DNA of 12,778 nt from an uncultured Rhodospirillales bacterium (GCA_903897565.1 CAIUCF010000703.1:1-12778); one strand, 5' to 3'. Positions 1-7,488 are shown, numbered from the stretch's first letter. The notes: generated by a model not told the origin, from the letters alone. Made by a program: numbers and translations.

Positions 1-116
1 CCGGCATAGGCGACACCCACGCCCTCCGAACCGAGCTTCGAGATGTCGAGTTCGTGATCCTCGCTGACCCCGACAGGCCGGCGGTTGTCACGTCGGGTCG
101 GCCTACGCTTCGTCAT
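1..116 (-). CDS. TrmA/RumA-family class I SAM-dependent RNA methyltransferase, N-terminus only (partial)
   Basis: Only the first 38 codons are in the window; the gene runs off the left edge. The ATG at 116-114 overlaps the tlyA TGA by one base (TGATG), which suggests translational coupling. The peptide begins with a very basic stretch (MTKRRPTRRDNRRP). It continues ELDISKLGSEGVGVAYA, which resembles the first strand of a TRAM domain, the RNA-binding module at the start of RumA/RlmD/TrmA uracil-5 methyltransferases. In many alphaproteobacteria such a gene directly follows tlyA, which supports the call. The catalytic domain and any Fe-S cysteines are outside the window, so the RNA target (23S rRNA or tRNA uridine) cannot be decided. 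It could be another TRAM-domain protein, but the position argues for the methyltransferase. Confidence 0.65.
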   Translation of the reverse strand, partial: MTKRRPTRRDNRRPVGVSEDHELDISKLGSEGVGVAYA

Positions 117-853
117 CAGAGATATTGTCCAGCCATAATGAATTCACGATTGCCGTCGCTGCCGAGGATCGGCGAGTCGCAGATGCCGAGCACCCGCCAT
201 CCCGGCTGCGACCCCAGCCAGGCTTCGAGACGCCGGCAGACGGCCTCATGCAGGGCAGGATCGCGGACGATGCCGCCGCTGCCGACGATGCCCGGTCCGA
301 CCTCGAACTGCGGCTTGATCAACGCTACGAGCCTCGCCCCTGGAGCCGCCAAGGCAAGCGCGGCGGGGAGCACCGTCTCGAGGCCGATGAAGCTCGCATC
401 GCAGACGATGAGTTCGACCGCCTCGGGCACGAGTGCACCTGAAAGACTTCGGGCATTGGTCTTCTCCAGCGAGATCAGCCTCGGTTCTGCCCGCAGGGAT
501 TCGGCGAGCTGTCCCGTCCCGACATCGACGGCGTAGACCCTCGTCACGCCGCGGGAGAGCAGTACCTGGGAGAAGCCACCCGTAGAGGCGCCGATATCCA
601 GCGCGACCAATCCGGCGGGATCGATCGCGAACTGCTCGAGCCCATGCACGAGCTTGAGCGCCGCCCGGGAAACCCAGGGATTGGCGTCACCTGAGATCAA
701 AATCTCGGCATCGTCGGCGACCACCCGCCCCGGCTTGCTCGCGACCTCGCCGGAGACGAGAACAGCGCCATCGGCGATCATCGCCTGCGCCCGCGCCCGG
801 CTTGGCGCCAGGCCACGTCCGACCAGAAGCTGATCCAGTCGGGTCTTGCTCAA
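116..853 (-). CDS. tlyA: TlyA family rRNA (cytidine-2'-O)-methyltransferase
   Basis: The 245-residue protein is predicted to 2'-O-methylate cytidine in rRNA (C1920 of 23S; the longer TlyAII forms also modify C1409 of 16S). Residues 3-60 form an S4 RNA-binding domain (RLDQLLVGRGLAPSRARAQ). The FtsJ-like SAM-binding fold follows, with LDIGASTGGF at 85-94, CDASFI at 151-156 and LIKPQFE at 178-184. The K-D-K-E tetrad is visible as K67, D152, K180 and E237, matching M. tuberculosis K69, D154, K182 and E238. Only 8 residues follow E237, so it lacks the C-terminal tail of TlyAII and I infer a TlyAI-type enzyme acting on 23S only. The start is a TTG at 853-851, where S4 homology begins, with a weak GAG five bases upstream; reading further upstream gives low-complexity sequence antisense or out of frame within ispA. 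It starts 10 nt after ispA and overlaps the next gene by one base. Hemolysin names for this family are historical. Confidence 0.93.
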   Translation of the reverse strand: MSKTRLDQLLVGRGLAPSRARAQAMIADGAVLVSGEVASKPGRVVADDAEILISGDANPWVSRAALKLVHGLEQFAIDPAGLVALDIGASTGGFSQVLLSRGVTRVYAVDVGTGQLAESLRAEPRLISLEKTNARSLSGALVPEAVELIVCDASFIGLETVLPAALALAAPGARLVALIKPQFEVGPGIVGSGGIVRDPALHEAVCRRLEAWLGSQPGWRVLGICDSPILGSDGNREFIMAGQYL

Positions 854-863
854 CGCAACTCGA

Positions 864-1796
864 TCAGGACTTGCGTTCGATGATGTAGCGGGCGCAGTCG
901 CGTAACAGGGCGGCCTTGTCCGCGAACACCTCGAGATGATTCGTCGCCTGCTCGACCAGCGCCTCGGCCTGGGCCCGCGCCCCCTCGATGCCGAGGATCG
1001 AGACGAAGGTCGCCTTGCCGGCAACGGCGTCGCGCCCGACCGACTTGCCGGTCTCGGCAGCAGTACCCTCTGTGTCGAGCAGATCATCCGCGATCTGGAA
1101 GGCGAGACCGATATCATGGGCGTAGGCGACCAGGACCCGCCGCAGGTCGAGCGGCGCCTTGCCGAGGATTGCCCCGGCCTCGCTGGAAAACGCAATCAGC
1201 GCGCCGGTCTTCAGCCGCTGCAGCCGCGTGATCTCGCCGATATCGAGTGTCGGGTCGCTCTCAGCGAGGATGTCGATCATCTGGCAGCCGACCATGCCGA
1301 CGGCGCCGGATGCCTTGGCGAGCGCGGTGACCAGTTCGCAGCGGACCGCGGGATCGCCATGAGTCTCGGCATCGGCGAGCACTTCGAAGGCCAGGGTCAG
1401 CAGTGCATCGCCGGCCAGGATCGCCGTCGCGTCGTCGAAGGCCTTGTGGCAGGTCGGCTTGCCGCGGCGCAGGTCGCTATTGTCCATCGCCGGCAGATCG
1501 TCATGGATCAGCGAATAGGTGTGGAGCAGCTCGATCGCGGTAGCCACGCGCAGCGCGCTGCGCTGGGACACCCCGAACAGCGCGCTCCCGGCGAGCACCA
1601 GGAATGGCCGCAACCGCTTGCCGCCGGCCAGGATCGCATAGCGCATCGCCTCGTGGACCCGCGCCTCCGGGCCATCCGGCACCGGAATCAGCTGATCCAT
1701 CACGACTTCGACGGCGCGCGCCGACTCCGCCAGGGAGGTTTTGAAATCGCGCGGATCGCTCCAAATATCGCTAATCAACGGTGTCTCTCTCTTCAT
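864..1796 (-). CDS. ispA: Polyprenyl synthase, (2E,6E)-farnesyl diphosphate synthase
   Basis: The 310-residue protein condenses IPP with DMAPP and then GPP to give farnesyl diphosphate in the cytosol, the branch point to quinone side chains, undecaprenyl-PP and hopanoids. GGKRLRP (58-64) is the IPP-binding loop. The first aspartate-rich motif is DDLPAMD at 99-105, followed by LRRGKPTCHKAFD, and the second is DDLLD at 237-241. Tyr94, five residues before the first motif, is typical of C15-producing enzymes such as E. coli IspA, so FPP rather than GGPP is likely. The segment after the first motif reads NSDLRRG where E. coli has DDDLRRG, a mild substitution that keeps the key Asp99/100/105. The ATG at 1796 lies 13 nt after xseB, and tlyA follows after 10 nt. 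The xseB-ispA pair is conserved across proteobacteria. In many alphaproteobacteria dxs comes next, but here it does not. Confidence 0.95.
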   Translation of the reverse strand: MKRETPLISDIWSDPRDFKTSLAESARAVEVVMDQLIPVPDGPEARVHEAMRYAILAGGKRLRPFLVLAGSALFGVSQRSALRVATAIELLHTYSLIHDDLPAMDNSDLRRGKPTCHKAFDDATAILAGDALLTLAFEVLADAETHGDPAVRCELVTALAKASGAVGMVGCQMIDILAESDPTLDIGEITRLQRLKTGALIAFSSEAGAILGKAPLDLRRVLVAYAHDIGLAFQIADDLLDTEGTAAETGKSVGRDAVAGKATFVSILGIEGARAQAEALVEQATNHLEVFADKAALLRDCARYIIERKS

Positions 1797-1809
1797 CGCT
1801 CAATCGGTG

Positions 1810-2076
1810 TCAGTCTTGCGGCTGCGTCTCGGCCCGCAGCGAGCCGTCGGCAGCCAACGAAATCCGGTCGACCTTGGCCCGCGCCTCGGCAAGTTTGCTC
1901 TCGCAGTGGCGCTTCAGTTGGGCGCCGCGCTCATAGGACGAGATCGCCTCGTCGAGACGGCCGCGGCCCGCCTCGAGCTGACGCACGATCGCCTCGAGTT
2001 CCTCGAGCGCCTGCTCGAAACTCATCGCGCTCAGTTCCTTCGCGGCTTCGTCTTTATCCGGCGACGCTTCGGCCAT
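1810..2076 (-). CDS. xseB: Exodeoxyribonuclease VII small subunit
   Basis: The 88-residue protein is the small subunit of exonuclease VII, which with several copies per XseA degrades single-stranded DNA to oligonucleotides in repair. Residues 18-70 hold the family signature: MSFEQALEELEAIVRQLEAG, then LDEAISSYERGAQLKRHCESKLAEARAKV, two helices that form a coiled-coil hairpin. The length is close to the usual 75-90. The frame stays open upstream to 2148, but those 24 codons show no homology and run through the candidate promoter at 2119-2148. I therefore place the start at the ATG at 2076 (MAEASPDKDE). Its Shine-Dalgarno is poor (a G-rich GGGAATGGG stretch). It is the first gene of the xseB-ispA-tlyA run, 13 nt before ispA. 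The large subunit xseA is not in the window. Confidence 0.93.
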   Translation of the reverse strand: MAEASPDKDEAAKELSAMSFEQALEELEAIVRQLEAGRGRLDEAISSYERGAQLKRHCESKLAEARAKVDRISLAADGSLRAETQPQD

Positions 2077-2111
2077 GCCAACCCATTCCCATCGATCTAC
2101 AAATCTTCGTG

Positions 2112-2148
2112 GCGCCGGAGTGTATGCGGTCCGTCGACCGGATCGCAA
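2112..2148 (-). promoter_or_regulatory. Candidate sigma-70-type promoter for xseB-ispA-tlyA
   Basis: In the 102-nt gap between the deacetylase stop and xseB, the minus strand reads TTGCGA (2148-2143), an 18-nt spacer, then TACACT (2124-2119). The predicted transcription start near 2112 would give a leader of about 35 nt. The match to consensus is moderate. No terminator hairpin with a T-run is visible after the deacetylase gene, so read-through from folC is also possible. Confidence 0.42.
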
Positions 2149-2178
2149 CTCCCGCGAATTTCGTGTTGAGGCCGAGGC

Positions 2179-3105
2179 TTATGCCGCCATCAGCGCCGAG
2201 ACATGGACGGCGACGCTGCGGGCCAGGGCATCGAGATCATACCCGCCCTCCAGGCTCGAAACCAGCCGGCCATGGCAGTAGCGCTGGGCGAAGCCGACGA
2301 GCTGCGCCGTTACCCAGGCGTAATCACTTTCGTCCAACTGCAGATTGGCCAGCGGATCGTCGCGATGGGCGTCGAACCCTGCCGAGACGAACAGCAGGTC
2401 CGGGGCAAAATGGCCGAGCGCCGGAAAGATGATCTCGCTGAAGGCATGGCGGAATTCAGGGCCGCCGCTGCCGGGACGCAGAGGGGCATTGACGAGGTTG
2501 CCGAGCGCGGTCTCGCGCGCGTGTCCGGTGCCGGGATAGAGCGGCGACTGATGAGTCGAGGCGTAGAAGATGCTGGCATCGCTCTCGATCAAGCTCTGGC
2601 TGCCATTGCCGTGATGGACGTCGAAATCGATGATCGCGACCCGCCGCGCGCCATAGGCCTCGCGGGCATAGCGGGCGCCGATCGCGACATTGTTGAACAG
2701 GCAGAACCCCATCGCCTGGGCCGGCTCGGCATGGTGGCCCGGCGGGCGCACCGCGCAGAACGCGTTGGTGGCGCTGCCGCCGAAGACCGCGTCGACCGCG
2801 CCGATCACGGCGCCGGCGGCGCGAAGCGCGGCCTCGCCGGAGCCGGGGGAGACGATGGTATCGCCGTCGATCGAGGCGTAACCCGTCTTCGGCACGGCGG
2901 CAAGGACGCGGACGACGTGGTCGCGGGGATGGACACGCTCGATATCGGCGATCGCCGCCAGCGGCGCCTCGTGACGCTCCAGCGCCGCGAATTCCGGCGC
3001 GTCGAGCGCGGTCATGATCGCCTTGAGTCGCGCCGCGCACTCGGGATGGTGCGGCCCGGTATCATGGTCGAGACAGGCCGGATGGCTGAATAGCGCGGTC
3101 GTCAT
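2179..3105 (-). CDS. Histone deacetylase / acetylpolyamine amidohydrolase family protein
   Basis: The 308-residue zinc amidohydrolase of the arginase/deacetylase fold is predicted to remove acetyl groups from an unknown substrate (protein lysine, polyamine or a small metabolite). Family motifs are complete and in order: HPECAARL (19-27), RPPGHHAEP (120-128) with the catalytic His124-His125 pair, DFDVHHGNG (160-168) with zinc ligands Asp162 and His164, SAGFDAHRDDP (241-251) with zinc ligand Asp245, and EGGYD (286-290) with the transition-state Tyr289. The sequence looks like the bacterial class II-like HDAC group rather than AcuC. No signal peptide is seen, so it is cytosolic. The ATG at 3105 lies 3 nt after the folC stop, with a GGGAG Shine-Dalgarno at 3116-3112 inside the last folC codons, so it is very probably co-translated with folC. 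The substrate cannot be told from sequence. Confidence 0.93.
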   Translation of the reverse strand: MTTALFSHPACLDHDTGPHHPECAARLKAIMTALDAPEFAALERHEAPLAAIADIERVHPRDHVVRVLAAVPKTGYASIDGDTIVSPGSGEAALRAAGAVIGAVDAVFGGSATNAFCAVRPPGHHAEPAQAMGFCLFNNVAIGARYAREAYGARRVAIIDFDVHHGNGSQSLIESDASIFYASTHQSPLYPGTGHARETALGNLVNAPLRPGSGGPEFRHAFSEIIFPALGHFAPDLLFVSAGFDAHRDDPLANLQLDESDYAWVTAQLVGFAQRYCHGRLVSSLEGGYDLDALARSVAVHVSALMAA

Positions 3106-3108
3106 CGT

Positions 3109-4413
3109 CTACTCCCGATCGTCGAGCGGCGGTTGGGCGGCGAGAACGTGACCCGCGAGATACAGCGACCCGCAAATCAGCACCCTTCCGCCCGCCGGAT
3201 CGCCATGGTCGCGGATCGCGGCAACCGCGTCCATCACCGAATCGGCTGGCTCCGCCGTAATCCCCGATTCCGCCAAAAGGGCCGCACTTGCTTCTGCGCT
3301 GTGGCTATTCGCTTCACCGGGAATGGCAACCGTACGAATCCCACCGATATAAGGGCGCAGAGGCGCGACCAAATCGGCCGGGTTGCGGTTCGAGAGCATG
3401 CCCAGAACAAGGTGGAGTGGCCGCTTCGACCAGCCTGCCACCGTTCCGGCGAGAACCTCGCCGGCGGCCGGGTTGTGGCCGCCGTCGAGCCAGACCTCCC
3501 AATCACAGCCGAGGATATCATTGATCGGCCCCGACCGCAGGCGCTGCAGACGGGCCGGCCAATAGACGCTTGCCATGCCGGCCGCGATCGCACCCGCGTC
3601 GACGATGAAATCGCCGAGCTGCTCCAGGGTCGCGACGGCGCAGCCGGCATTGTCGATCTGGTGCGCTCCCGGAAGCGCAGGCAGCGGCAGGTCGAGGGTC
3701 TGTTTGGAGCTGATGTAGCGCCAGCCCTGCCCGTGCGCCTCGGCGCGCCATTCGTGGCCTTGACGAAACAAGGGCGCGCCCAGCGCCGCGGCGCGGGCCG
3801 AGATCACCTGATCGGCCTCGATCGTCTGCCGTGATATCACCGCCGGCCGGCCCGGTTTCAGGATCCCGGCCTTCTCCCCGGCGATCGCCGCGAGTGTCTC
3901 GCCGAGAAAGCTCATATGATCCATCGAGACCGGCGTGATTACCGTCACGGCCGGCGCATCGATCAGGTTGGTCGCGTCGAGCCGACCGCCGAGCCCGGTT
4001 TCCAGCAACACGATATCGGCGGCTGTGCGGCTGAATGCCAGAAATGCCGCGGCCGTAGTGACCTCGAACAGGGTGATCGGTTCACCGGCATTGCGCCGCT
4101 CGACCTCGTCCAGCAGGTCGGACAGCGCGTTCTCGGAAATCAGCGTCCCGGCGAGCCGAATTCGTTCGGCGAAGCGGACCAGATGCGGCGAGGTGTAGAC
4201 GTGAACCCGATAGCCCGCGGCCTCGAGGCAGGCACGCAGGAACGCCACCGTCGAACCCTTGCCGTTGGTCCCGGCGACATGGACGACCGGCGGCAGCTGA
4301 TCCTGGGGATCGCCGAGCCGAGCCATCAGGGCGCGGACGCGATCGAGCGAGAGATCGATCGTCCGAGGATAGAGTGCGCCGAGGCGCTCGAGGATCGCGT
4401 CGACCCGGCTCAT
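3109..4413 (-). CDS. folC: Bifunctional dihydrofolate synthase / folylpolyglutamate synthase
   Basis: The 434-residue Mur-ligase-like enzyme joins L-glutamate to dihydropteroate and then extends the polyglutamate tail of folates, using ATP in the cytosol. The P-loop is GTNGKGS at 48-54. YTSPHLVRFAERIR (73-86) is the pterin-side loop. ETGLGGRLDATN (138-149), DHMSFLGETLAAIAGEKAGILK (split around 165-186, with Lys181 the likely carbamylated lysine) and LDGGHNP (309-315) are all present. The length matches E. coli FolC (422). The ATG at 4413 is 12 nt after accD, with an AGGGA Shine-Dalgarno six bases upstream. accD-folC is a widely conserved pair. The gene ends with TAG three bases before the deacetylase start. 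No oddities were seen. Confidence 0.96.
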   Translation of the reverse strand: MSRVDAILERLGALYPRTIDLSLDRVRALMARLGDPQDQLPPVVHVAGTNGKGSTVAFLRACLEAAGYRVHVYTSPHLVRFAERIRLAGTLISENALSDLLDEVERRNAGEPITLFEVTTAAAFLAFSRTAADIVLLETGLGGRLDATNLIDAPAVTVITPVSMDHMSFLGETLAAIAGEKAGILKPGRPAVISRQTIEADQVISARAAALGAPLFRQGHEWRAEAHGQGWRYISSKQTLDLPLPALPGAHQIDNAGCAVATLEQLGDFIVDAGAIAAGMASVYWPARLQRLRSGPINDILGCDWEVWLDGGHNPAAGEVLAGTVAGWSKRPLHLVLGMLSNRNPADLVAPLRPYIGGIRTVAIPGEANSHSAEASAALLAESGITAEPADSVMDAVAAIRDHGDPAGGRVLICGSLYLAGHVLAAQPPLDDRE

Positions 4414-4425
4414 AGCCGGTCCCTG

Positions 4426-5295
4426 CTACTTGGCGACAGCGGCGGCGGGCTTCTTCAGCAGGCCGAGCACTCGGCCCAGGGTCTCGTGCAGCTCATGCCG
4501 GCGCACAACCATATCGACCATGCCGTGCTCATAAAGATACTCGGCACGCTGGAAGCCTTCAGGCAGCTTCTCGCGGATGGTTTCCTCAATCACCCGGGCC
4601 CCGGCAAAGCCGATGATGCAGCCCGGCTCGGCAATGGCGAGATCGCCCAGCATCGCGAAGGATGCGGTGACGCCCCCCGTCGTCGGGTCGGTCAGCAGCA
4701 CGATGTAAGGCAGCCCGGCTTCCTTGACCTCGTCGACGGCGATCGTCGTCCGCGGCATCTGCATCAGCGAGAGAATGCCTTCCTGCATCCGCGCGCCGCC
4801 CGAGGACGGCACGATGATCAGGGCCGCCGATTGCAGCACGGCAAGGCGCGCGGCGGTCACGATCGCCTCGCCCACAGCCATGCCCATGGAGCCGCCCATG
4901 AAGCCGAATTCGAAGGCGGCGATCACGGCGCTGTTGCCGCCGATCTTGCCATGGGCGACCAGGATCGCGTCGCTGCCCGGTCCGAACTTGGCCTGGCTCT
5001 CCTTGAGACGGTCACTGTAACGCTTGCTGTCGCGGAACTTCAGGGGATCCGGGTTGACCTTCGGCAGCTCGATCCGGGTGAACTGGCCGCTGTCGAACAG
5101 CATCGCGAGGCGCTCTTTAGCCTCCACGCGCATGTGATGGCCGCAGCTCGGGCAGACGTTCAAGTTGCGCTCGAGATCACGCTGAAACAGCATCTGTCCG
5201 CAGGAAGGGCACTTGGTCCACAGGTTGTCTGGAACTTCGCGCTTCGAGACGACTGCACGGATGCGCGGCAGGACGACGTTGGTAAGCCAATTCAT
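4426..5295 (-). CDS. accD: Acetyl-CoA carboxylase carboxyltransferase subunit beta
   Basis: The 289-residue beta subunit works with AccA to transfer carboxyl from carboxybiotin-AccB to acetyl-CoA, making malonyl-CoA for fatty acids. An N-terminal zinc ribbon is formed by Cys29, Cys32, Cys48 and Cys51 (CPSC...CPSC). The crotonase-like core follows, with GGSMGMAVGEAI, PSSGGARMQEG, TDPTTGGVTASFA, and GFAGARVIEETIREKLPEGFQ (which in the family contributes the active-site oxyanion and acyl-CoA groove). The length is near E. coli AccD (304). The ATG at 5295 comes 6 nt after trpA; the nearest purine-rich stretch (GAGGGAAA) is somewhat far at 10-13 nt, so coupling with trpA may help initiation. The trpA-accD-folC order is typical of proteobacteria. 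Confidence 0.97.
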   Translation of the reverse strand: MNWLTNVVLPRIRAVVSKREVPDNLWTKCPSCGQMLFQRDLERNLNVCPSCGHHMRVEAKERLAMLFDSGQFTRIELPKVNPDPLKFRDSKRYSDRLKESQAKFGPGSDAILVAHGKIGGNSAVIAAFEFGFMGGSMGMAVGEAIVTAARLAVLQSAALIIVPSSGGARMQEGILSLMQMPRTTIAVDEVKEAGLPYIVLLTDPTTGGVTASFAMLGDLAIAEPGCIIGFAGARVIEETIREKLPEGFQRAEYLYEHGMVDMVVRRHELHETLGRVLGLLKKPAAAVAK

Positions 5296-5301
5296 CGGAT
5301 G

Positions 5302-6132
5302 TTATTTCCCTCGCGCCACGCGGCGCACGCCCGCTGCCAGAGCGGCGACCTGAGCATGCAGCGCAGCCACCAATCCGGGACCGGCCTTGCCCTCTGCGTT
5401 CAGATTCGCCGCCACGGTCTCGACCAGAGCGGAACCGACGACGACCGCGTCGGCAATCGCGGCGGTCGCCGCGGCCTGGTCGGGCGTGCGGATGCCGAAA
5501 CCGATCGCGACCGGCAAATTGGTGTGACGGCGGATCCGCTCTACCACCGGCTGGACGTCGGCGATACTCGCCGAGCGGGTGCCCGTGATCCCGGCGATCG
5601 CGACGTGATACACGAAACCGCCAGCACCCTTCAGGACCTTGGGCAGACGAGCGTCGTCCGAGGTCGGCGCGGTCAGGCGGATCAATTCGAGCCCCGCTCT
5701 GGTCGCAGACGGCAGGAACTCGTCCGACTCCTCCGGCGGCAGATCGACGATGATCAGACCGTCGACGCCGGCCTCAGCCGCATCGGTCGTGAACGCCTCG
5801 ATCCCGTAGTGGAAGATCGGATTGTAATAGCCCATCAGGATGATGGGGGTGTTCTCGTCCGCCCTGCGGAAGCGACCGACGGCAGCGAGGATATGGCGCA
5901 GCTTGGTGCCGGATTTCAGCGCCCGCAAACCCGCGGCCTGGATCGCCGGGCCGTCTGCCATCGGGTCCGAAAACGGCACCCCGACCTCGATCAGATCGGC
6001 GCCCGCCTCTGGCAGGCCGGCCAGCGCGGTCTCGAACGTCGCCATATCGGGATCGCCCGCGGTCAGGAAGGTGATCAGGCCGGCACGGCCCTGCTCGCGC
6101 AGATCGGCGAAGCGACGCGAAATCCGGCTCAC
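5302..6132 (-). CDS. trpA: Tryptophan synthase alpha chain
   Basis: The 276-residue TIM barrel cleaves indole-3-glycerol phosphate to indole and glyceraldehyde-3-phosphate and channels indole to TrpB in the alpha2beta2 complex. FLTAGDPD (22-29) opens the barrel. The catalytic Glu49 and Asp60 lie in IEVGVPFSDPMADGP, at the same numbers as in Salmonella TrpA. GFGIRTPDQA near the C-terminus forms part of the phosphate site, and YHVAIAGITGTR is the loop-6 region. The start is a GTG at 6132-6130, where family homology begins (MSRISRRFADLREQG). It overlaps the trpB TGA as GTGA, so trpB and trpA are very probably translationally coupled, which fits their 1:1 complex. The accD gene follows after 6 nt. 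Confidence 0.97.
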   Translation of the reverse strand: MSRISRRFADLREQGRAGLITFLTAGDPDMATFETALAGLPEAGADLIEVGVPFSDPMADGPAIQAAGLRALKSGTKLRHILAAVGRFRRADENTPIILMGYYNPIFHYGIEAFTTDAAEAGVDGLIIVDLPPEESDEFLPSATRAGLELIRLTAPTSDDARLPKVLKGAGGFVYHVAIAGITGTRSASIADVQPVVERIRRHTNLPVAIGFGIRTPDQAAATAAIADAVVVGSALVETVAANLNAEGKAGPGLVAALHAQVAALAAGVRRVARGK

Positions 6133-7349
6133 AGCGTCACCCCGAGATGGGCCGCGACGGCAAAGATATCCTTGTCACCGCGGCCACACATATTCATGAC
6201 CAGCAGATGATCCTTGGGCAGGGTCGGCGCGAGGCGGCTGACATGGGCCAGGGCGTGCGAGGGCTCCAACGCGGGAATGATGCCTTCGAGCTTGGCGCAG
6301 AGCTGGAACGCCTCCAGTGCCTCGTCATCCGTCGCCGAAACGTACTCGACGCGCTTGATGTCATGGAGCCAGGCATGTTCCGGGCCGATGCCGGGATAGT
6401 CCAGGCCGGCGGAGATCGAGTGGGCGTCGATGATCTGGCCGTCATCATCCTGCAGCAGATAGGTGCGGTTGCCGTGGAGAACGCCCGGTTCGCCGCCGGC
6501 GAGCGAGGCGGCATGCATGCCGGTGTCGACGCCGTGACCGGCCGCCTCGACGCCGACCATGCGCACGCTGGCATCGTCGAGGAATGGATGAAACAGCCCC
6601 ATGGCGTTCGAGCCGCCGCCGATCGCCGCGACCAGGGTGTCGGGAAGGCGACCATTCTCGGCCTTGGCCAGCTGCGCCCGGGTCTCGACGCCGATCACCG
6701 ACTGGAAATCGCGGACCATTGCCGGATAGGGATGCGGGCCCGCCACGGTGCCGATGATGTAGAAGGTGTCGTCGACATGGGATACCCAGTCACGCAGCGC
6801 CTCGTTCATCGCGTCCTTGAGGGTCGCAGTGCCTGAAGTCACGCCGCGCACCTCAGCGCCGAGCAGTTTCATGCGAAACACGTTGGGCGCCTGACGAGCC
6901 ATGTCGGTCTCGCCCATATAGACCACGCAAGGCAGGTTGAAGAGCGCGGCAACCGTCGCCGTCGCCACACCATGCTGCCCTGCCCCGGTCTCGGCGATGA
7001 TCCGGGTCTTGCCCATGCGCTTGGCCAGGATGATCTGACCGATGCAGTTGTTGATCTTGTGCGCGCCGGTATGGTTGAGCTCGTCGCGCTTGAGATAGAT
7101 CTTGGCGCCGCCGAAATGCCGGGTCAGGCGCTCCGCGAAGTAGAGCGGGCTTGGCCGGCCGACATAGTGCTCCAGATAGTAGTCGAGCTCGGCCTGGAAA
7201 CTCGGGTCCGCCTTGGCAGCCTCGTATGCCTTCTCGACCTCGAGAATCAGCGGCATCAGGGTCTCGGCGACAAAGCGGCCGCCATAAGCACCGAAATGGC
7301 CGTTCTCGTCGGGACCGCTACGCAGCGAGTTGGGAATAAACTGAGGCAT
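6129..7349 (-). CDS. trpB: Tryptophan synthase beta chain
   Basis: The 406-residue PLP enzyme condenses indole with L-serine to give tryptophan. The Schiff-base Lys98 lies in HTGAHKINN, and the catalytic Glu120 in AETGAGQHG (Salmonella Lys87 and Glu109). The PLP-phosphate loop is GGGSNAMG, and the C-terminal MCGRGDKD is intact. It is a TrpB1-type protein with the N-terminal GRFVAETLMP segment that docks TrpA. The ATG at 7349 has a GGAG four bases upstream. A 139-nt gap separates it from trpF and carries a candidate promoter, so trpB probably begins the trpB-trpA-accD-folC-deacetylase unit. No Trp-rich leader peptide or attenuator is visible upstream. Confidence 0.98.
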   Translation of the reverse strand: MPQFIPNSLRSGPDENGHFGAYGGRFVAETLMPLILEVEKAYEAAKADPSFQAELDYYLEHYVGRPSPLYFAERLTRHFGGAKIYLKRDELNHTGAHKINNCIGQIILAKRMGKTRIIAETGAGQHGVATATVAALFNLPCVVYMGETDMARQAPNVFRMKLLGAEVRGVTSGTATLKDAMNEALRDWVSHVDDTFYIIGTVAGPHPYPAMVRDFQSVIGVETRAQLAKAENGRLPDTLVAAIGGGSNAMGLFHPFLDDASVRMVGVEAAGHGVDTGMHAASLAGGEPGVLHGNRTYLLQDDDGQIIDAHSISAGLDYPGIGPEHAWLHDIKRVEYVSATDDEALEAFQLCAKLEGIIPALEPSHALAHVSRLAPTLPKDHLLVMNMCGRGDKDIFAVAAHLGVTL

Positions 7350-7383
7350 TCGGCTCCGAGGCGTCTCGTGGGAAGTGCCGGAC

Positions 7384-7410
7384 CCTATAGCCGGACGCGC
7401 CCGGCATCAA
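7384..7410 (-). promoter_or_regulatory. Candidate promoter for trpB-trpA-accD-folC, with a palindrome in its spacer
   Basis: The minus strand reads TTGATG (7410-7405), 15 nt, then TATAGG (7389-7384). Written in alphaproteobacterial style this is CTTGAT and CTATAG. The spacer is two bases short of the usual length. The predicted start near 7377 leaves a leader of about 28 nt before trpB. A 16-bp near-palindrome (GCCGGGCGCGTCCGGC, one mismatched pair) fills the interval between the two hexamers and could be an operator, or simply GC-rich chance. Confidence 0.4.
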
Positions 7411-7488
7411 GAGTCCTGACGCGAGCGGGAGGTTCCAGGATGACGCATGGCGGATGATTTCCTGTCCGGTTCCGCCGGCGCCGCGAAG

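Noticed and set aside
854..1195. Longer tlyA starting at 1195
   Set aside because: The extra 114 codons lie out of frame within ispA and are Arg/Ser-rich filler; the S4 domain begins at the TTG at 853.
936..2432. A 498-codon open frame on the plus strand
   Set aside because: It runs antisense across ispA, xseB and the deacetylase, crosses their intergenic gaps, and has no recognisable domain.
3916..6210. A 764-codon open frame on the plus strand
   Set aside because: It lies antisense to folC, accD and trpA, all strongly supported by motifs. Its product is low-complexity and Arg/Asp/Gly-rich, as expected of a shadow frame in GC-rich coding DNA.
7407..7448. A 13-codon minus-strand mini-ORF upstream of trpB, as a possible Trp leader peptide
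   Set aside because: It contains no Trp codon, is not followed by a terminator/antiterminator pair, and overlaps the predicted -35 element, so it would not be in the trpB transcript.
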